Assembly (NCBI GenBank): GCA_030598925.1
Contig: JAUVPB010000005.1
Span: forward strand, 1 to 32,514
DNA from: Actinomycetes bacterium
Lineage (GTDB): Bacteria > Actinomycetota > Thermoleophilia > Gaiellales > Gaiellaceae
DNA: 32,514 bases
Reading direction: 5' to 3'
The notes under the pieces are model-generated. The model saw only the letters and a program-made list of their open reading frames with translations, was not told the DNA's origin and did no database searches. Positions 9,113 to 18,489 of the stretch are shown one piece after another. Both the position numbers and the translations under genes were made by a program. Each line of letters begins with the position of its first letter. Within the stretch, counting starts at the first letter, position 1.

Positions 9113-9913
9113 CTACTCTCTAGCGGCCGGAACGCCGTGGCCGTGCTGGTGATGGTCGTCAACGATGCCTGTGGCGGAATCCAGGTCAAGGTACCGGTGA
9201 CCGTACGCCTCACGCAGCCGGTCAGCGGCCAGAGCATCTTCGGGCGGCCCTTCCGCGACGACGCGACCCGCGAGCAAGAGCACGTGGTCGGCAAGCCTCG
9301 CGTCGTCTAGATCATGACTCGCCATCACGACCGCACGTCCTGCCTCCCGCTCCGAGCGCAGCACGTCGATGATCCGCTGCCGACTGACGAGGTCGAGCCC
9401 GGTCATCGGTTCGTCGAGTAGCAGGACATCCGCTTCCTGGGCCAGGCCTTGCGCCACGAGCGCGCGCTGTCGCTGACCGCCCGACAACTCGCTGAACCGA
9501 CGTTGCGACACGGTTTCGATCTCCATGGTCGCGAGAGCCTGATCTACCGCGTGCCGATCGGCACTTCGCAGGCGCCCGAGGAAGCCGCGCCGCGCGAACC
9601 GGGCCATAGTCACGATCTCGTGCACGGTGACGGGCAGCAGCGCGTCGGCAGCCGTCGCTTGCAGAACGTACGCGACCGATCCTGGCTCAGGCGGCGGTGG
9701 CTTGCCGAGCACGGTAAGTACGCCTCGAACGGGGTCGACGAGTCCAGCGATCGCGTTCATCAGCGTTGACTTGCCGCTGCCGTTGGACCCCATGAGCACG
9801 GTGAGGGCGCCCCCCGGAATCGTGAGATCAGCACAGCAGAGTGCAGTGTGCGTGCCGTAGGCGAGCTCGAGGTCTTGGGCGGTGACAGCCGGAGTGCCGG
9901 AAGAGCCTCGCAT
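9113..9913 (-). CDS. Metal ABC transporter ATP-binding protein (ZnuC-like)
   Basis: Walker A MGSNGSGKST, ABC signature LSGGQRQRALVAQGL, Walker B VLLLDEPMTGLD. Start MRGSSGTP at 9913. Confidence 0.88.
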   Translation of the reverse strand: MRGSSGTPAVTAQDLELAYGTHTALCCADLTIPGGALTVLMGSNGSGKSTLMNAIAGLVDPVRGVLTVLGKPPPPEPGSVAYVLQATAADALLPVTVHEIVTMARFARRGFLGRLRSADRHAVDQALATMEIETVSQRRFSELSGGQRQRALVAQGLAQEADVLLLDEPMTGLDLVSRQRIIDVLRSEREAGRAVVMASHDLDDARLADHVLLLAGRVVAEGPPEDALAADRLREAYGHRYLDLDSATGIVDDHHQHGHGVPAARE

Positions 9914-9918
9914 CGCTA

Positions 9919-9943
9919 AATAATAACGTATATCATTTTCATC
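9919..9943. promoter_or_regulatory. Putative Zur/Fur-type operator in the znuC/znuB-like divergent region
   Basis: AT-rich island AATAATAA-CGT-ATATCATTTTCATC; imperfect inverted repeat (AATGATAT/AATAATAA, 6 of 8), half-site GAAAATGATA shared with the site at 11316. Confidence 0.6.
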
Positions 9944-9970
9944 TTGGCCACACCGACCGGCTGACTGCTC

Positions 9971-10831
9971 GTGGACTGGTTGATCGACCCCTTCTCGCCG
10001 TCGTTCATGCAGCGCGCACTGCTTGCGGGCGCGCTCGTCGCCGCGCAATGCGCGCTTATAGGTGTCTGGATCGTGTTGCGCCGGCTCAACTTCCTCGGAG
10101 ACGCGCTCGCTCACGGCGTGGTTCCGGGCGTTGCGGTCGCGTTCCTCATCGGCATCGACGCGACCGTAGGCGCCGCAGTAGCGGCGGCGATCGTCGTGCT
10201 CGGCGTCACCACGATCCGTCAACGCACAGGGCTACCGGAGGACACCTCGATCGGGATGCTGTTCATTGGCCTGCTCGCGCTCGGGGTGATCATCATCTCC
10301 CGCTCCGGCTCCTTCGCGGTCGACCTCACCTCGTTCCTCTTCGGCAATGTTCTGGGCGTGACGTGGACCGACGTCGCGGTGCAGGGAGTTGCCGTTGCGT
10401 TGTCGCTCGTCGTGACCGTCGTCCTCTACCGAGGGTTGGTGGCGCTGTCCTTCGACGAACGGAAGGCTCAGCTCCTCGGCCTGCGACCGGCGCTCGTTCG
10501 GCTGGCCTTGCTCGGCCTCATCGCGCTAACCGTAGTCACCTCGTTCAAGACGGTCGGCGCGCTCCTTGTATTCGGTCTGGTCGTAGCACCGGCGGCGACG
10601 GCCATCCTCCTGGTGACCAGAATCCCAGCCGCAATGGTGACGTCAGCCCTCCTCGGCGTCGTGGCCGTCGTCATCGGTCTCCTGCTCAGCTTCCACCTCG
10701 ACATCGCCGCGGGAGCGTCGATGGTCGCGACCTCCGTCTCTATCTTCTTCGCGGTGCTCCTCGCGCAGGAAGCGTCCGGCTGGTGGCGTGCGAGGCGGGC
10801 TTCGCTCGAACCGAGCTCGCCAGGGCGCTAG
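9971..10831 (+). CDS. Metal ABC transporter permease (ZnuB/MntB family)
   Basis: ABC-3 family hydrophobic protein: MQRALLAGALVAAQCALIGVWIVLRRLNFLGDALAHGVVPGVAVAFLIG. GTG start. Confidence 0.9.
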   Translation: MDWLIDPFSPSFMQRALLAGALVAAQCALIGVWIVLRRLNFLGDALAHGVVPGVAVAFLIGIDATVGAAVAAAIVVLGVTTIRQRTGLPEDTSIGMLFIGLLALGVIIISRSGSFAVDLTSFLFGNVLGVTWTDVAVQGVAVALSLVVTVVLYRGLVALSFDERKAQLLGLRPALVRLALLGLIALTVVTSFKTVGALLVFGLVVAPAATAILLVTRIPAAMVTSALLGVVAVVIGLLLSFHLDIAAGASMVATSVSIFFAVLLAQEASGWWRARRASLEPSSPGR

Positions 10832-10865
10832 CGGATCGCGCCACGTCGGTAACGCACGTGCCGGC

Positions 10866-11309
10866 TCACGCTTTGCATGCGGAGCACGTGCCATGCAGGA
10901 CGACATCGTGCCCGTCGATGTTCGCATCCAGTCGCGCACCGAGCTTGACGATCGCGCGCTCGAGCACCGCATCTTCAAAGGCGACGACATCCCCGCAGTC
11001 CGAGCAGAGCAGGTGGTGATGATGCTCACCGCTCGGGTAGGCAGGCTCGAAACGGGCGGCTCCGTCGCCTACATCGATGCGCTGGACGAGCCCCAGGTCC
11101 AGGAGTACCTCGAGCACCCGGTAGACACTCGCGATTCCAACGGCTCGGCCGCGGTCGCGCAACTGGTCAAAGATCTCCTGCGCCGTGAGACAGCATTCTT
11201 GCGCTGCGAGCTGCTCGACCACAGCAGCACGGGCACCTCCGGCTCGATATCCGGCGCGCCGGAGCGCTTCGAGCGTATGCGCTGTCCAGTCGAGTGTGCG
11301 TGTCGCCAT
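10866..11309 (-). CDS. Fur family transcriptional regulator (Zur-like)
   Basis: ARAAVVEQLAAQECCLTAQEIFDQL...IASVYRVLEVLLDLGLVQRID...EHHHHLLCSDCGDVVAFED...CSAC; HHHH and CxxC metal sites. Confidence 0.9.
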   Translation of the reverse strand: MATRTLDWTAHTLEALRRAGYRAGGARAAVVEQLAAQECCLTAQEIFDQLRDRGRAVGIASVYRVLEVLLDLGLVQRIDVGDGAARFEPAYPSGEHHHHLLCSDCGDVVAFEDAVLERAIVKLGARLDANIDGHDVVLHGTCSACKA

Positions 11310-11315
11310 CCCAAC

Positions 11316-11334
11316 GAAAATGATAGCGATTCTC
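11316..11334. promoter_or_regulatory. Putative Zur-type operator upstream of the Fur-family gene
   Basis: GAAAATGATAGCGATTCTC, near-palindrome GAAAAT-N7-ATTCTC (5 of 6), 6 nt upstream of the regulator ATG. Confidence 0.65.
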
Positions 11335-11401
11335 AGAACGACGGCAGACCGAGTGAGCCGGTGCCGTGCCGGCGGACTCGGAGTCTGGGCTGCGACGCGG
11401 C

Positions 11402-12322
11402 TTACTGAATCGAGCCGTGAAGATGCGGCTCGAGCGCGGCGACGACAGCGTCGCAGGCAGGCGAGAGCAGACCCTGCTCTCGAGAGCGACGAGAGACGTA
11501 CCCGTGCAGCGCGTCGAGCTCGAGGCGCTTGCCCTCGACCAGGTCGTAATGCAGGGACGAGAAGGTCGCGGCGTCGAGCGCGCGCGCGAACTCGGCGACC
11601 GCGTCGATCTGGCGGGCCGGCATGTCAACGCCTTCGCGCTCTGCGAGGGCGACAACCTCAGCGGCGAGCTGCAGATACATCGCCCACGCGGCAGCGCTAT
11701 CACGCAGTGAGCCGATCGGCGCTCGCGAGATCGCCGTCATCCCCGCCTGAGGGATGATGAACGAGAGCTTCTGCCAGAGCCGCGAGTGGATGTCGTCGAC
11801 GCACTCGGCCGGAATACCCGCCTCGTTGCACGCCGTTGCCAACGCACGCGCCCGCTCGCTCAGCTCACCATGTAGCTCTCCGAAGACGATGGCGCCAGGA
11901 CCGTCGGCATGACCGATCACGCCGGGTTCCTTGATCGTCGCGAACACGTACGCAACGCCGCCAAGGACGCGATCGGCACCGACAGTCCGCGCAAGTTTCT
12001 CTTCGTTGTCGACACCGTTCTGGAGCGACAGCACCGCTGACCCACGCCCCATGAGCGGCACGATCATCTCGGCAACGCTCTCCGTGTCGTACGACTTCAC
12101 GCACAGGAGGATGAAGTCGCACACACCGATCTCGGCAGGTTCCGCTGTCGCAGAGACGCGAACGTCAAAGTCCCCAGCAATGCTCTCGACCCGTAGGCCG
12201 TTCTCACGAATCGCGTCGAGGTGCGCCCCGCGCGCAACGAGCTGAACGTCAGCGCCATTCGCCGCCAGGCGCCCTCCCACGTACGCGCCGACGCCGCCGG
12301 CTCCGAAGACTGCGATGCGCAT
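11402..12322 (-). CDS. Ketopantoate reductase (PanE/ApbA) family protein
   Basis: MRIAVFGAGGVGAYVGGRLAANGADVQLVARGAHLDAIRENGL...LCVKSYDTESVAE...SLQNGVDNEEKL. Confidence 0.9.
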   Translation of the reverse strand: MRIAVFGAGGVGAYVGGRLAANGADVQLVARGAHLDAIRENGLRVESIAGDFDVRVSATAEPAEIGVCDFILLCVKSYDTESVAEMIVPLMGRGSAVLSLQNGVDNEEKLARTVGADRVLGGVAYVFATIKEPGVIGHADGPGAIVFGELHGELSERARALATACNEAGIPAECVDDIHSRLWQKLSFIIPQAGMTAISRAPIGSLRDSAAAWAMYLQLAAEVVALAEREGVDMPARQIDAVAEFARALDAATFSSLHYDLVEGKRLELDALHGYVSRRSREQGLLSPACDAVVAALEPHLHGSIQ

Positions 12323-12382
12323 CGCGCTGACCCTATCCCCCACGGCGCTCGGCGCGCAAGCGACCGAGAGGCATTGACGCGC

Positions 12383-13615
12383 CTATACGGCTCGCCGACG
12401 CCGCCACGCGGCGCGCGGGGACTCGATCTGCCCAGCCACCGCCCGTGCACGGGTCGACGCCGCCAGCCCCACGCCGGCGATCGCGGCCGCCGCGAACCAG
12501 GCGAGCGCCCACGAATCGGTGCCGTCCACAAGCACACCCAGAAGCGGCGGAACCGACAGAGCGCCCGCGTAGCTGAAGAACAATGCTGCTCCCGTCGCGC
12601 GCCCGACGTTCGCTGGACTGACGCTTTCAGCCGCGACCGTGACGTACACGGTGTTCCAGCCGATCGCGCAGAACCCGACCGCGAACAACACGGGCCAGAG
12701 TACGACGCTCGACTCGAGTACTGCGACGAGGACCAGAGCGGCCGCAGCACCCGCCGACGCGAGCTGGAGCGTGACGAAGCGCGAGCTCGTTACGCGATCG
12801 GAGATGACCCCCCAGACGATTCTGCCGCTAGTGCCACCAACGAGAGCCACCACGATCGCCCAGCCGGCGACCCGAGGGCTGAAATCGACCTGATCCACGA
12901 GGTACACGGCCAGCAGACCAAGGCTCGAGAGCTGGATACCGGCCATGAAGAATCCGTACACACTCATCGGAATCTGAGTCGGGCTTCGCACGCGCTCGCC
13001 GCCGGCGTCGTCGATGGGTTGGGGCGGCGCGCCGCCAACGGCCACGAGACCCGCGAGGCCGACCAGAACGCAGGGCACAAGCGGCACGAGCACCGCGACG
13101 CGCCAATTCGTAGCCTCCGCGACGCTCGGTAGCAGAAGGCCCCCCAACAAGCCGCCCAGCGTGAACCCGGTCTGTTTGAGCCCCATCAGAAGACCTCGGC
13201 GGCGCCTGGACACATTCATCGCCACGAGCACGTTCGTCGACGGGTCACCCGCACCCATCGCGAGTCCGGCGAGGGCGAGGCCGAGGAAGAAGACGGCCGC
13301 GGTCGGAGCTAGCGCAGCGATGACGAGAGCTCCCGCCTGCGCTCCGAGGCAGGCGCCGAGCATCCGGCCGGCTCGCACCTTGTCGGTCAGGCGCCCAGCC
13401 GGAACGGTAGCGATCAGCGCACCGATGAATACGACGCCGATCACGCCGCCGACGCCGAACGTCGAGAGGTTGAACTCGTCGCGCACGAACGGTGAGATCG
13501 CAGCGAGCCCTACGGTTCCGAAGGCCGCGGCCGTCTTGCCGCTGACAGCGAGCACGAGCTCGGCTCCCACGGAGCTTCGCGCGGCCGCGTCGGCCCCACC
13601 GAGCGAGATCCGCAT
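12383..13615 (-). CDS. MFS transporter
   Basis: Multi-TM protein with repeated MFS pattern (GALIATVPAGRLTDKVRAGRML; GGTSGRIVWGVISDRVTSSRFV). Confidence 0.88.
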   Translation of the reverse strand: MRISLGGADAAARSSVGAELVLAVSGKTAAAFGTVGLAAISPFVRDEFNLSTFGVGGVIGVVFIGALIATVPAGRLTDKVRAGRMLGACLGAQAGALVIAALAPTAAVFFLGLALAGLAMGAGDPSTNVLVAMNVSRRRRGLLMGLKQTGFTLGGLLGGLLLPSVAEATNWRVAVLVPLVPCVLVGLAGLVAVGGAPPQPIDDAGGERVRSPTQIPMSVYGFFMAGIQLSSLGLLAVYLVDQVDFSPRVAGWAIVVALVGGTSGRIVWGVISDRVTSSRFVTLQLASAGAAAALVLVAVLESSVVLWPVLFAVGFCAIGWNTVYVTVAAESVSPANVGRATGAALFFSYAGALSVPPLLGVLVDGTDSWALAWFAAAAIAGVGLAASTRARAVAGQIESPRAAWRRRRAV

Positions 13616-13698
13616 CTGGAACAGAGCCTACGCTGCCGTGGTAGCTCCTGCTCTAGCCTCTACGGAACCGTCCCGCGAACGACCGGAGGTCACGATCG

Positions 13699-14580
13699 AT
13701 GTCACAGCCCGTCAAGGTCACCGTCTACAACGACCCGGGGTGCCCGTGGGCCTACTCGGCCGTGCCCGCCCTCCGCGTACTGGAGTGGCGGTATCGAGAG
13801 CAGCTCGAGTGGCGTCTCGTCGTGATCGGCCTCGCCGAACGCGGAGAACAGTACGTCGAGCGTGGCTATACGCCGGTGTGGATGGCGCAGGCATACGTCG
13901 AGTTCGGCAAGTACGGGATGCCCTTTTCCACGACACCCAGAACCCGCGTTCTCGGCACCGGCCGGGCCTGCCGCGCGATCGTCGCCGCTCGCCTGCTCCA
14001 GCCGGGAAAGGAGTGGCCGGTGTTCCGGGCGCTGCAGCTCGCATGGTTCACAACGCAGCTGCTGCTCGACGAGGACGAGGGCATCCTCGAGGCGATCAGC
14101 TCGGTCCCCGGGATCGACGCACAGGACGTGATCTCGCGCATCGAAGACCCTGCTGTCGAAGAAGCCTACGCACATGACCACGCGGAGACCCGCACGGCCG
14201 AAGGCTCGGTCACAGACCTTCAGGGCAAGGCTGCCCAGACGGACGGACCCGTGCGCTACACGGCTCCGTCTGTCGTCGCCGAACGCGACGGCAACCGACT
14301 TGAAGCGGGTGGATTCCAGCCCGTGCAGGCGTACGACGTGGTAGTCGCGAACCTGGATCGCGAGCTCTCACGTGCAGCGAGTCCCGAAACCCCGGCGCCG
14401 TTGTTCGAGCGCTTCCCCGAGGGGCTGACGACGCAGGAAGTCGCAGCGCTGCTCACCCGAGGCAACGACGAGCCCGACCCGCGTGCGGCAGAGGTGGAGC
14501 TCCTCGAGCTTGTAGCGAGCGGCGACGTTCAACGCATCGAGGTGGGAGACGGCGCGCTCTGGGTACCAGCCTCCACCTGA
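13699..14580 (+). CDS. DsbA-like thioredoxin-fold protein (CPWA motif) with C-terminal winged-helix-like extension
   Basis: KVTVYNDPGCPWAYSAVPALRVLEWRYREQLEWRLVVIGL; C-terminal LTTQEVAALLTRG...LLELVASGDVQRIEVGDGALWVPA. Confidence 0.82.
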   Translation: MSQPVKVTVYNDPGCPWAYSAVPALRVLEWRYREQLEWRLVVIGLAERGEQYVERGYTPVWMAQAYVEFGKYGMPFSTTPRTRVLGTGRACRAIVAARLLQPGKEWPVFRALQLAWFTTQLLLDEDEGILEAISSVPGIDAQDVISRIEDPAVEEAYAHDHAETRTAEGSVTDLQGKAAQTDGPVRYTAPSVVAERDGNRLEAGGFQPVQAYDVVVANLDRELSRAASPETPAPLFERFPEGLTTQEVAALLTRGNDEPDPRAAEVELLELVASGDVQRIEVGDGALWVPAST

Positions 14581-14611
14581 GGCGACCGGCAGCCTAGAGT
14601 AGGGCCACCTT

Positions 14612-14633
14612 CTGGGCGGCGCCCGCCGCCCAG
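14612..14633 (+). terminator. Strong GC hairpin between DsbA-like and deacetylase genes
   Basis: CTGGGCGGC-GCCC-GCCGCCCAG, perfect 9-bp stem with 4-nt loop, no U tract. Confidence 0.5.
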
Positions 14634-14649
14634 CCACGATCGGGGCACT

Positions 14650-15555
14650 GTGCTACCGAGCCACGGCCGCTTCAACTACTCCCCCATCACCGAGCGCCCC
14701 CGGTTCGAGTGGCCGGGAGGGAAGCGGCTTGCCGTCTACATCGCCGTCTGTGTTGAGCACTTCACCTACGACGACGGCGGGCTCGGTCTCTCGTACTCGC
14801 CTGGCGTCCCACACCCCAACACCTACAATTGGGCATGGCGCGAGTACGGGAACAGGGTTGGCGCCTGGCGGATTCTCGACCTCCTTGAACAACGCTCCGT
14901 CCCTCCGACCGTGCTCGTGAACTCGTCGTGCTACGACCACTGCCCGCAGCTGCTAGACGCCTTTGCTCGCGCAGGTGCGGAGTTCGTGGGGCATGGGCGC
15001 ACCAACTCGGAACTGCAGAACGGGCTGGACGAGGACGCGGAGCGGCTACTCATCGCCGAGGTACGCGACCGGATCAGCGGCGCGGGCTCCCGGCCACCGG
15101 AGGGCTGGATGAGCCCCGGCGCGAATCCGAGCCGTGCGACGGAGGACATCCTGGCCGAAGAGGGCTTCCGATACACCCTCGACTGGCCGCTCGACGACCA
15201 GCCGACCTGGCTCGCGACTCGCGGCGGCCCCCTGCTGAGCGTGCCCTATCCGCAAGAGGTCAATGACGTACCAATGATCGCCTTTCACCACGGCACGGGA
15301 CCGGCGTTCGCCGACATGGTGGTCGACAACTTCGACGAACTGCTCGAGCAGTCATCCGAGCAGTGCCTCGTCTTCGGGATCGTGATCCACACGTTCATCG
15401 TCGGGCAACCATTCCGGCTCCGCCGGTTCAGGCAGGCCCTCGACCACATGCTCGCCTCGAGCGACGAGCTGTGGTTGACGACGCCCGGACAGATAGCCAA
15501 CTACTGGCGCGGATCGGTGGAACCCCCGCCCGACGTCCGAACGACTGACGGATGA
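14650..15555 (+). CDS. Polysaccharide deacetylase family protein (PuuE-like)
   Basis: WPGGKRLAVYIAVCVEHFTY...PHPNTYNWAWREYGNRVGAWRILDLLEQRSVPPTVLVNSSCYDHCPQLLDAFARAGAEFVGHGRTNSELQNGLDEDAE. GTG start; ATGA overlap with next gene. Confidence 0.85.
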   Translation: MLPSHGRFNYSPITERPRFEWPGGKRLAVYIAVCVEHFTYDDGGLGLSYSPGVPHPNTYNWAWREYGNRVGAWRILDLLEQRSVPPTVLVNSSCYDHCPQLLDAFARAGAEFVGHGRTNSELQNGLDEDAERLLIAEVRDRISGAGSRPPEGWMSPGANPSRATEDILAEEGFRYTLDWPLDDQPTWLATRGGPLLSVPYPQEVNDVPMIAFHHGTGPAFADMVVDNFDELLEQSSEQCLVFGIVIHTFIVGQPFRLRRFRQALDHMLASSDELWLTTPGQIANYWRGSVEPPPDVRTTDG

Positions 15556-16358
15556 CGAAGCTGGCTGTCGGGATCGCCGGCCTTGGCACGGTCGGCAAGG
15601 AGCTCGCACGGCGGCTAACACACGACGTCGCCGGCGTTTCGGTCGTCGCCGTGGCCGCCCGCGATGCGGATCGCGCTCGAGCCTCGCTCGCCGAGATCAG
15701 CGTTCAGGCGGACGTCGTCGACTTCGGACGGCTTGCGGCCGACTCCGACATCGTCGTCGAATGCGCGCCCGCGCACCTGCTGTCGCAGATCGCAGAGCCG
15801 GTGCTTCGTGCGGGCAAGGAGCTGATCACGCTGAGCGCGGGCGCGCTCCTGACCTCACCCGAGCTCGTCGAGCTTGCGGAAGCCCATGGCGCCCACATCA
15901 CGGTGCCATCCGGGGCGCTGCTCGGGCTCGATGCCGTTGGCGCAGCAGCCGAAGGCGAGCTGGACTCCGTTCGGATGACGACTCGGAAGCCGCCGCTGGG
16001 ACTCGCCGGAGCTCCGTACGTCGAGGAGGCTCAGATCGACCTCACCGCCATCAGGGAGCCGACCCGCATCTTCCAGGGCTCGGCGCGCGAAGCGGCCCGA
16101 GGCTTCCCCGCGAACCTCAACGTCGCCGTCGCACTCGCGCTGGCCGGTCTCGGTCCAGACCGGACAATGGTCGAGATCTGGGCCGATCCAAGCGTGAGCC
16201 GCAACACCCACACGATCGAGGTGTCGTCCGACGTGTCGGAGTTCTCGATGACGATCGCCAACGTTCCGAGCGAGAACCCGCGGACGGGCCGCATTACGGC
16301 GTTGTCGGTCGTGAGCCTCCTCCGCAAGCGCGTCGCCGCCCTCCGGATCGGGTCATAG
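15552..16358 (+). CDS. L-aspartate dehydrogenase-like (NadX family) protein
   Basis: VGIAGLGTVGKELARRL...DIVVECAPAHLLSQIAEPVLRAGKELITLSAGALLTSPELVELAEAHGAHITVPSGALLGLDAVGAAAEGELDSVRMTTRKPP. Confidence 0.85.
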   Translation: MTKLAVGIAGLGTVGKELARRLTHDVAGVSVVAVAARDADRARASLAEISVQADVVDFGRLAADSDIVVECAPAHLLSQIAEPVLRAGKELITLSAGALLTSPELVELAEAHGAHITVPSGALLGLDAVGAAAEGELDSVRMTTRKPPLGLAGAPYVEEAQIDLTAIREPTRIFQGSAREAARGFPANLNVAVALALAGLGPDRTMVEIWADPSVSRNTHTIEVSSDVSEFSMTIANVPSENPRTGRITALSVVSLLRKRVAALRIGS

Positions 16359-16376
16359 CGACCGCGCCTGCGCCGC

Positions 16377-17492
16377 TCACTCCAGAGCAGAGGGCGTGGT
16401 CTGTTCGCCGGAGCGCGCCGTCTCACGTGCGCCGCGCAGCAGGCTCCGGACGCCGACGCCGCGCATCATCACGAGCATGCATCCGAAACCGATCACTACG
16501 TTCCAGGCAGTCAGGGCGAGCTCCATGCCGACACCGAATGCAAGGACGGTCCCCGGGGAGGCGGCCCCGGCCAGCAAGATGATCAGCAGCGCCTGCCGCG
16601 GGCCGAGCCCGCCCGGCGTGGCCGGAACGAGCGTACTCAGGCTGCTCGCGACCTGGACCAGCAACGCGTTGCGGAGCGACGACTCGACGTGGAACGCGTC
16701 CAGGAAGAAGTACGCGCCTCCGACGCGGCAGCCCCAGCCGAGAAGCTGATACACGGCAACCTGGCTGAGGTAGCGGCGCGGCATTGTCAGAATCGTCACG
16801 CCCTGCCGAACTCGGTCCCAGAACCGCCGGACGCGGCTCTGCAGCACGAGGACGGTCAGAACCGCCATCGCGGCCAGAACCGCGAGGATCCACGGGTGCC
16901 GCGCGTACCAGCCGATCTCGAAGAGCGGGAGGCTCGTGAGCTGGGGCACGCCCGGCAGGACCCCTGCCTGCCACGCCCAGAGCAAAATGGAACCGGCCAC
17001 GATCGTGTCGACGACGCTCTCGGCAACGAACGTCGACGCGAGCGTCGCGTAGCTCGAGTCCTTGATTCGCCGGTGGACGAGAATGAGCTTGACCGCGTCG
17101 CCCAAGCGCACGGGAACGACCGCGTTGACGCCGATGCCGGCGTACGAGGCACCGAAGACGCTCGGCCAGGAGATCGACGTCTTCGGGTACGCGGCCCTGA
17201 GAATGTTGCGCCAGCCGAGCGACCGAAGCGCGATGTTCGCGAGCGAGAATAGGAGGCCGATGACGAGCGCCGTCCAGCCCACATCGACGATCCGCTCGCC
17301 GAGCGCGTCGAGCGCCCGCACGAACGCGGCGACGGAGTCGCGTGCCGCGGCGAACCGCACGGGCAAACCCTCACGAGCTTCGCTACCGGTCAGCACAACG
17401 ATTGCGAACAGACCCGCGGTCAGGGCAGCCGCGACGAAGCCCACGAACAGCCAGGCACGGAGCCGAGCAGAGCGCACATTCGTCGCGGTCAT
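16377..17492 (-). CDS. Lysylphosphatidylglycerol synthase TM region/UPF0104-type flippase-like membrane protein
   Basis: Multi-TM protein with AAYPKTSISWPSVFGASYAGIGVNAVVPVRLGDAVKLILVHRRI...TLVPATPGGLGPRQALLIILL. Confidence 0.82.
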   Translation of the reverse strand: MTATNVRSARLRAWLFVGFVAAALTAGLFAIVVLTGSEAREGLPVRFAAARDSVAAFVRALDALGERIVDVGWTALVIGLLFSLANIALRSLGWRNILRAAYPKTSISWPSVFGASYAGIGVNAVVPVRLGDAVKLILVHRRIKDSSYATLASTFVAESVVDTIVAGSILLWAWQAGVLPGVPQLTSLPLFEIGWYARHPWILAVLAAMAVLTVLVLQSRVRRFWDRVRQGVTILTMPRRYLSQVAVYQLLGWGCRVGGAYFFLDAFHVESSLRNALLVQVASSLSTLVPATPGGLGPRQALLIILLAGAASPGTVLAFGVGMELALTAWNVVIGFGCMLVMMRGVGVRSLLRGARETARSGEQTTPSALE

Positions 17493-17573
17493 GACCTCAT
17501 TCTTCCCACAGGTGCGTCGACGCGCACCGATCGCGTACCACAGGCGTCTCGCAGTCGAGTCGGTGGGCGCGTT

Positions 17574-18227
17574 CTAGACGCCGACGAACAGCAGGATCGC
17601 GACGTAGTGGCAGGCCACGGCGCCGATGACGAACAGGTGAAAGATCTCGTGGAACCCGAACACCCGGGGAAAGGGATCGGGCCGGCGCAACGCGTAGACA
17701 CCAGCGCCCAGCGTGTAGAGAAGTCCGCCCGCCAGCACGAGGCCAACGGCGGCGTTGCCCCCAGCTCCGAGCGCCTGCGGAATCGTTGCGACGCCTAGCC
17801 AGCCGAGCAGTACGCCGATCGACGCTGCGAGCCAGCGTGGGCCGTCGACCCAGACGATCTTCATGACGATCGCCGCCATCACGCCGGACCACACCGATGC
17901 CAGGATCACGATCCGCCACGGCCCTGTCAGCGCAAGTAGAACGTACGCCGTGTACGAGCCCGCGATGCACACGTACAGCATCGTGTGATCGATGCGCCGC
18001 ATCACGCGGTCCCCTCGTGCCGACCAGGGGAACCGGTGGTACAGCGCGCTGGCCGCGAACATTGCGGTGACAGAGGCTGCGAACACGACCGTGGCGAGCC
18101 TCGGCACGATGCCCGGCGACGCAACCAGCAGGATCACGCCGAGCGACGACGAGACGAAGAACGCAAGCAGGTGTGACACCCCACGAAGCAAGGGGACGTC
18201 GGCCGAGTCCGAGTGCACGGCCGGCAA
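17574..18227 (-). CDS. Hemolysin III family (PAQR) membrane protein
   Basis: RGVSHLLAFF...ASALYHRFPW...RRIDHTMLYVCIAGSYTAYVLLAL...FGFHEIFHLFVIGAVACHYVAIL. Confidence 0.92.
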   Translation of the reverse strand: MPAVHSDSADVPLLRGVSHLLAFFVSSSLGVILLVASPGIVPRLATVVFAASVTAMFAASALYHRFPWSARGDRVMRRIDHTMLYVCIAGSYTAYVLLALTGPWRIVILASVWSGVMAAIVMKIVWVDGPRWLAASIGVLLGWLGVATIPQALGAGGNAAVGLVLAGGLLYTLGAGVYALRRPDPFPRVFGFHEIFHLFVIGAVACHYVAILLFVGV

Positions 18228-18489
18228 CGCGCGCGAGACCGTTGTCGTTGAGATCTACGCCACCTTGTCGAAAGGCGCCAAGCTAGGAGGCATTCACGCG
18301 CAGACGGTTCCCGCCCTCATCACGAGAACGAGGGTAGCAGCCGCCGGCTCGAGGCCGAACCGCTCGCTGACCCAGGACCCGCACGCTGGTTGAGCGCGTA
18401 CACAAGCCGACGCCTAGAGGCGCGCTCTTATACTCGCCGAGCGTTACACAAGCCTCGTATCCACTCCCTGAACGCAAGATCAACGCCCC

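Noticed and set aside
10971-10983. CTTCAAAG string as a possible tRNA-Sec anticodon loop
   Set aside because: Lies within the Fur-family coding sequence; no acceptor/T-arm pairing. No tRNA-Sec seen in this window.
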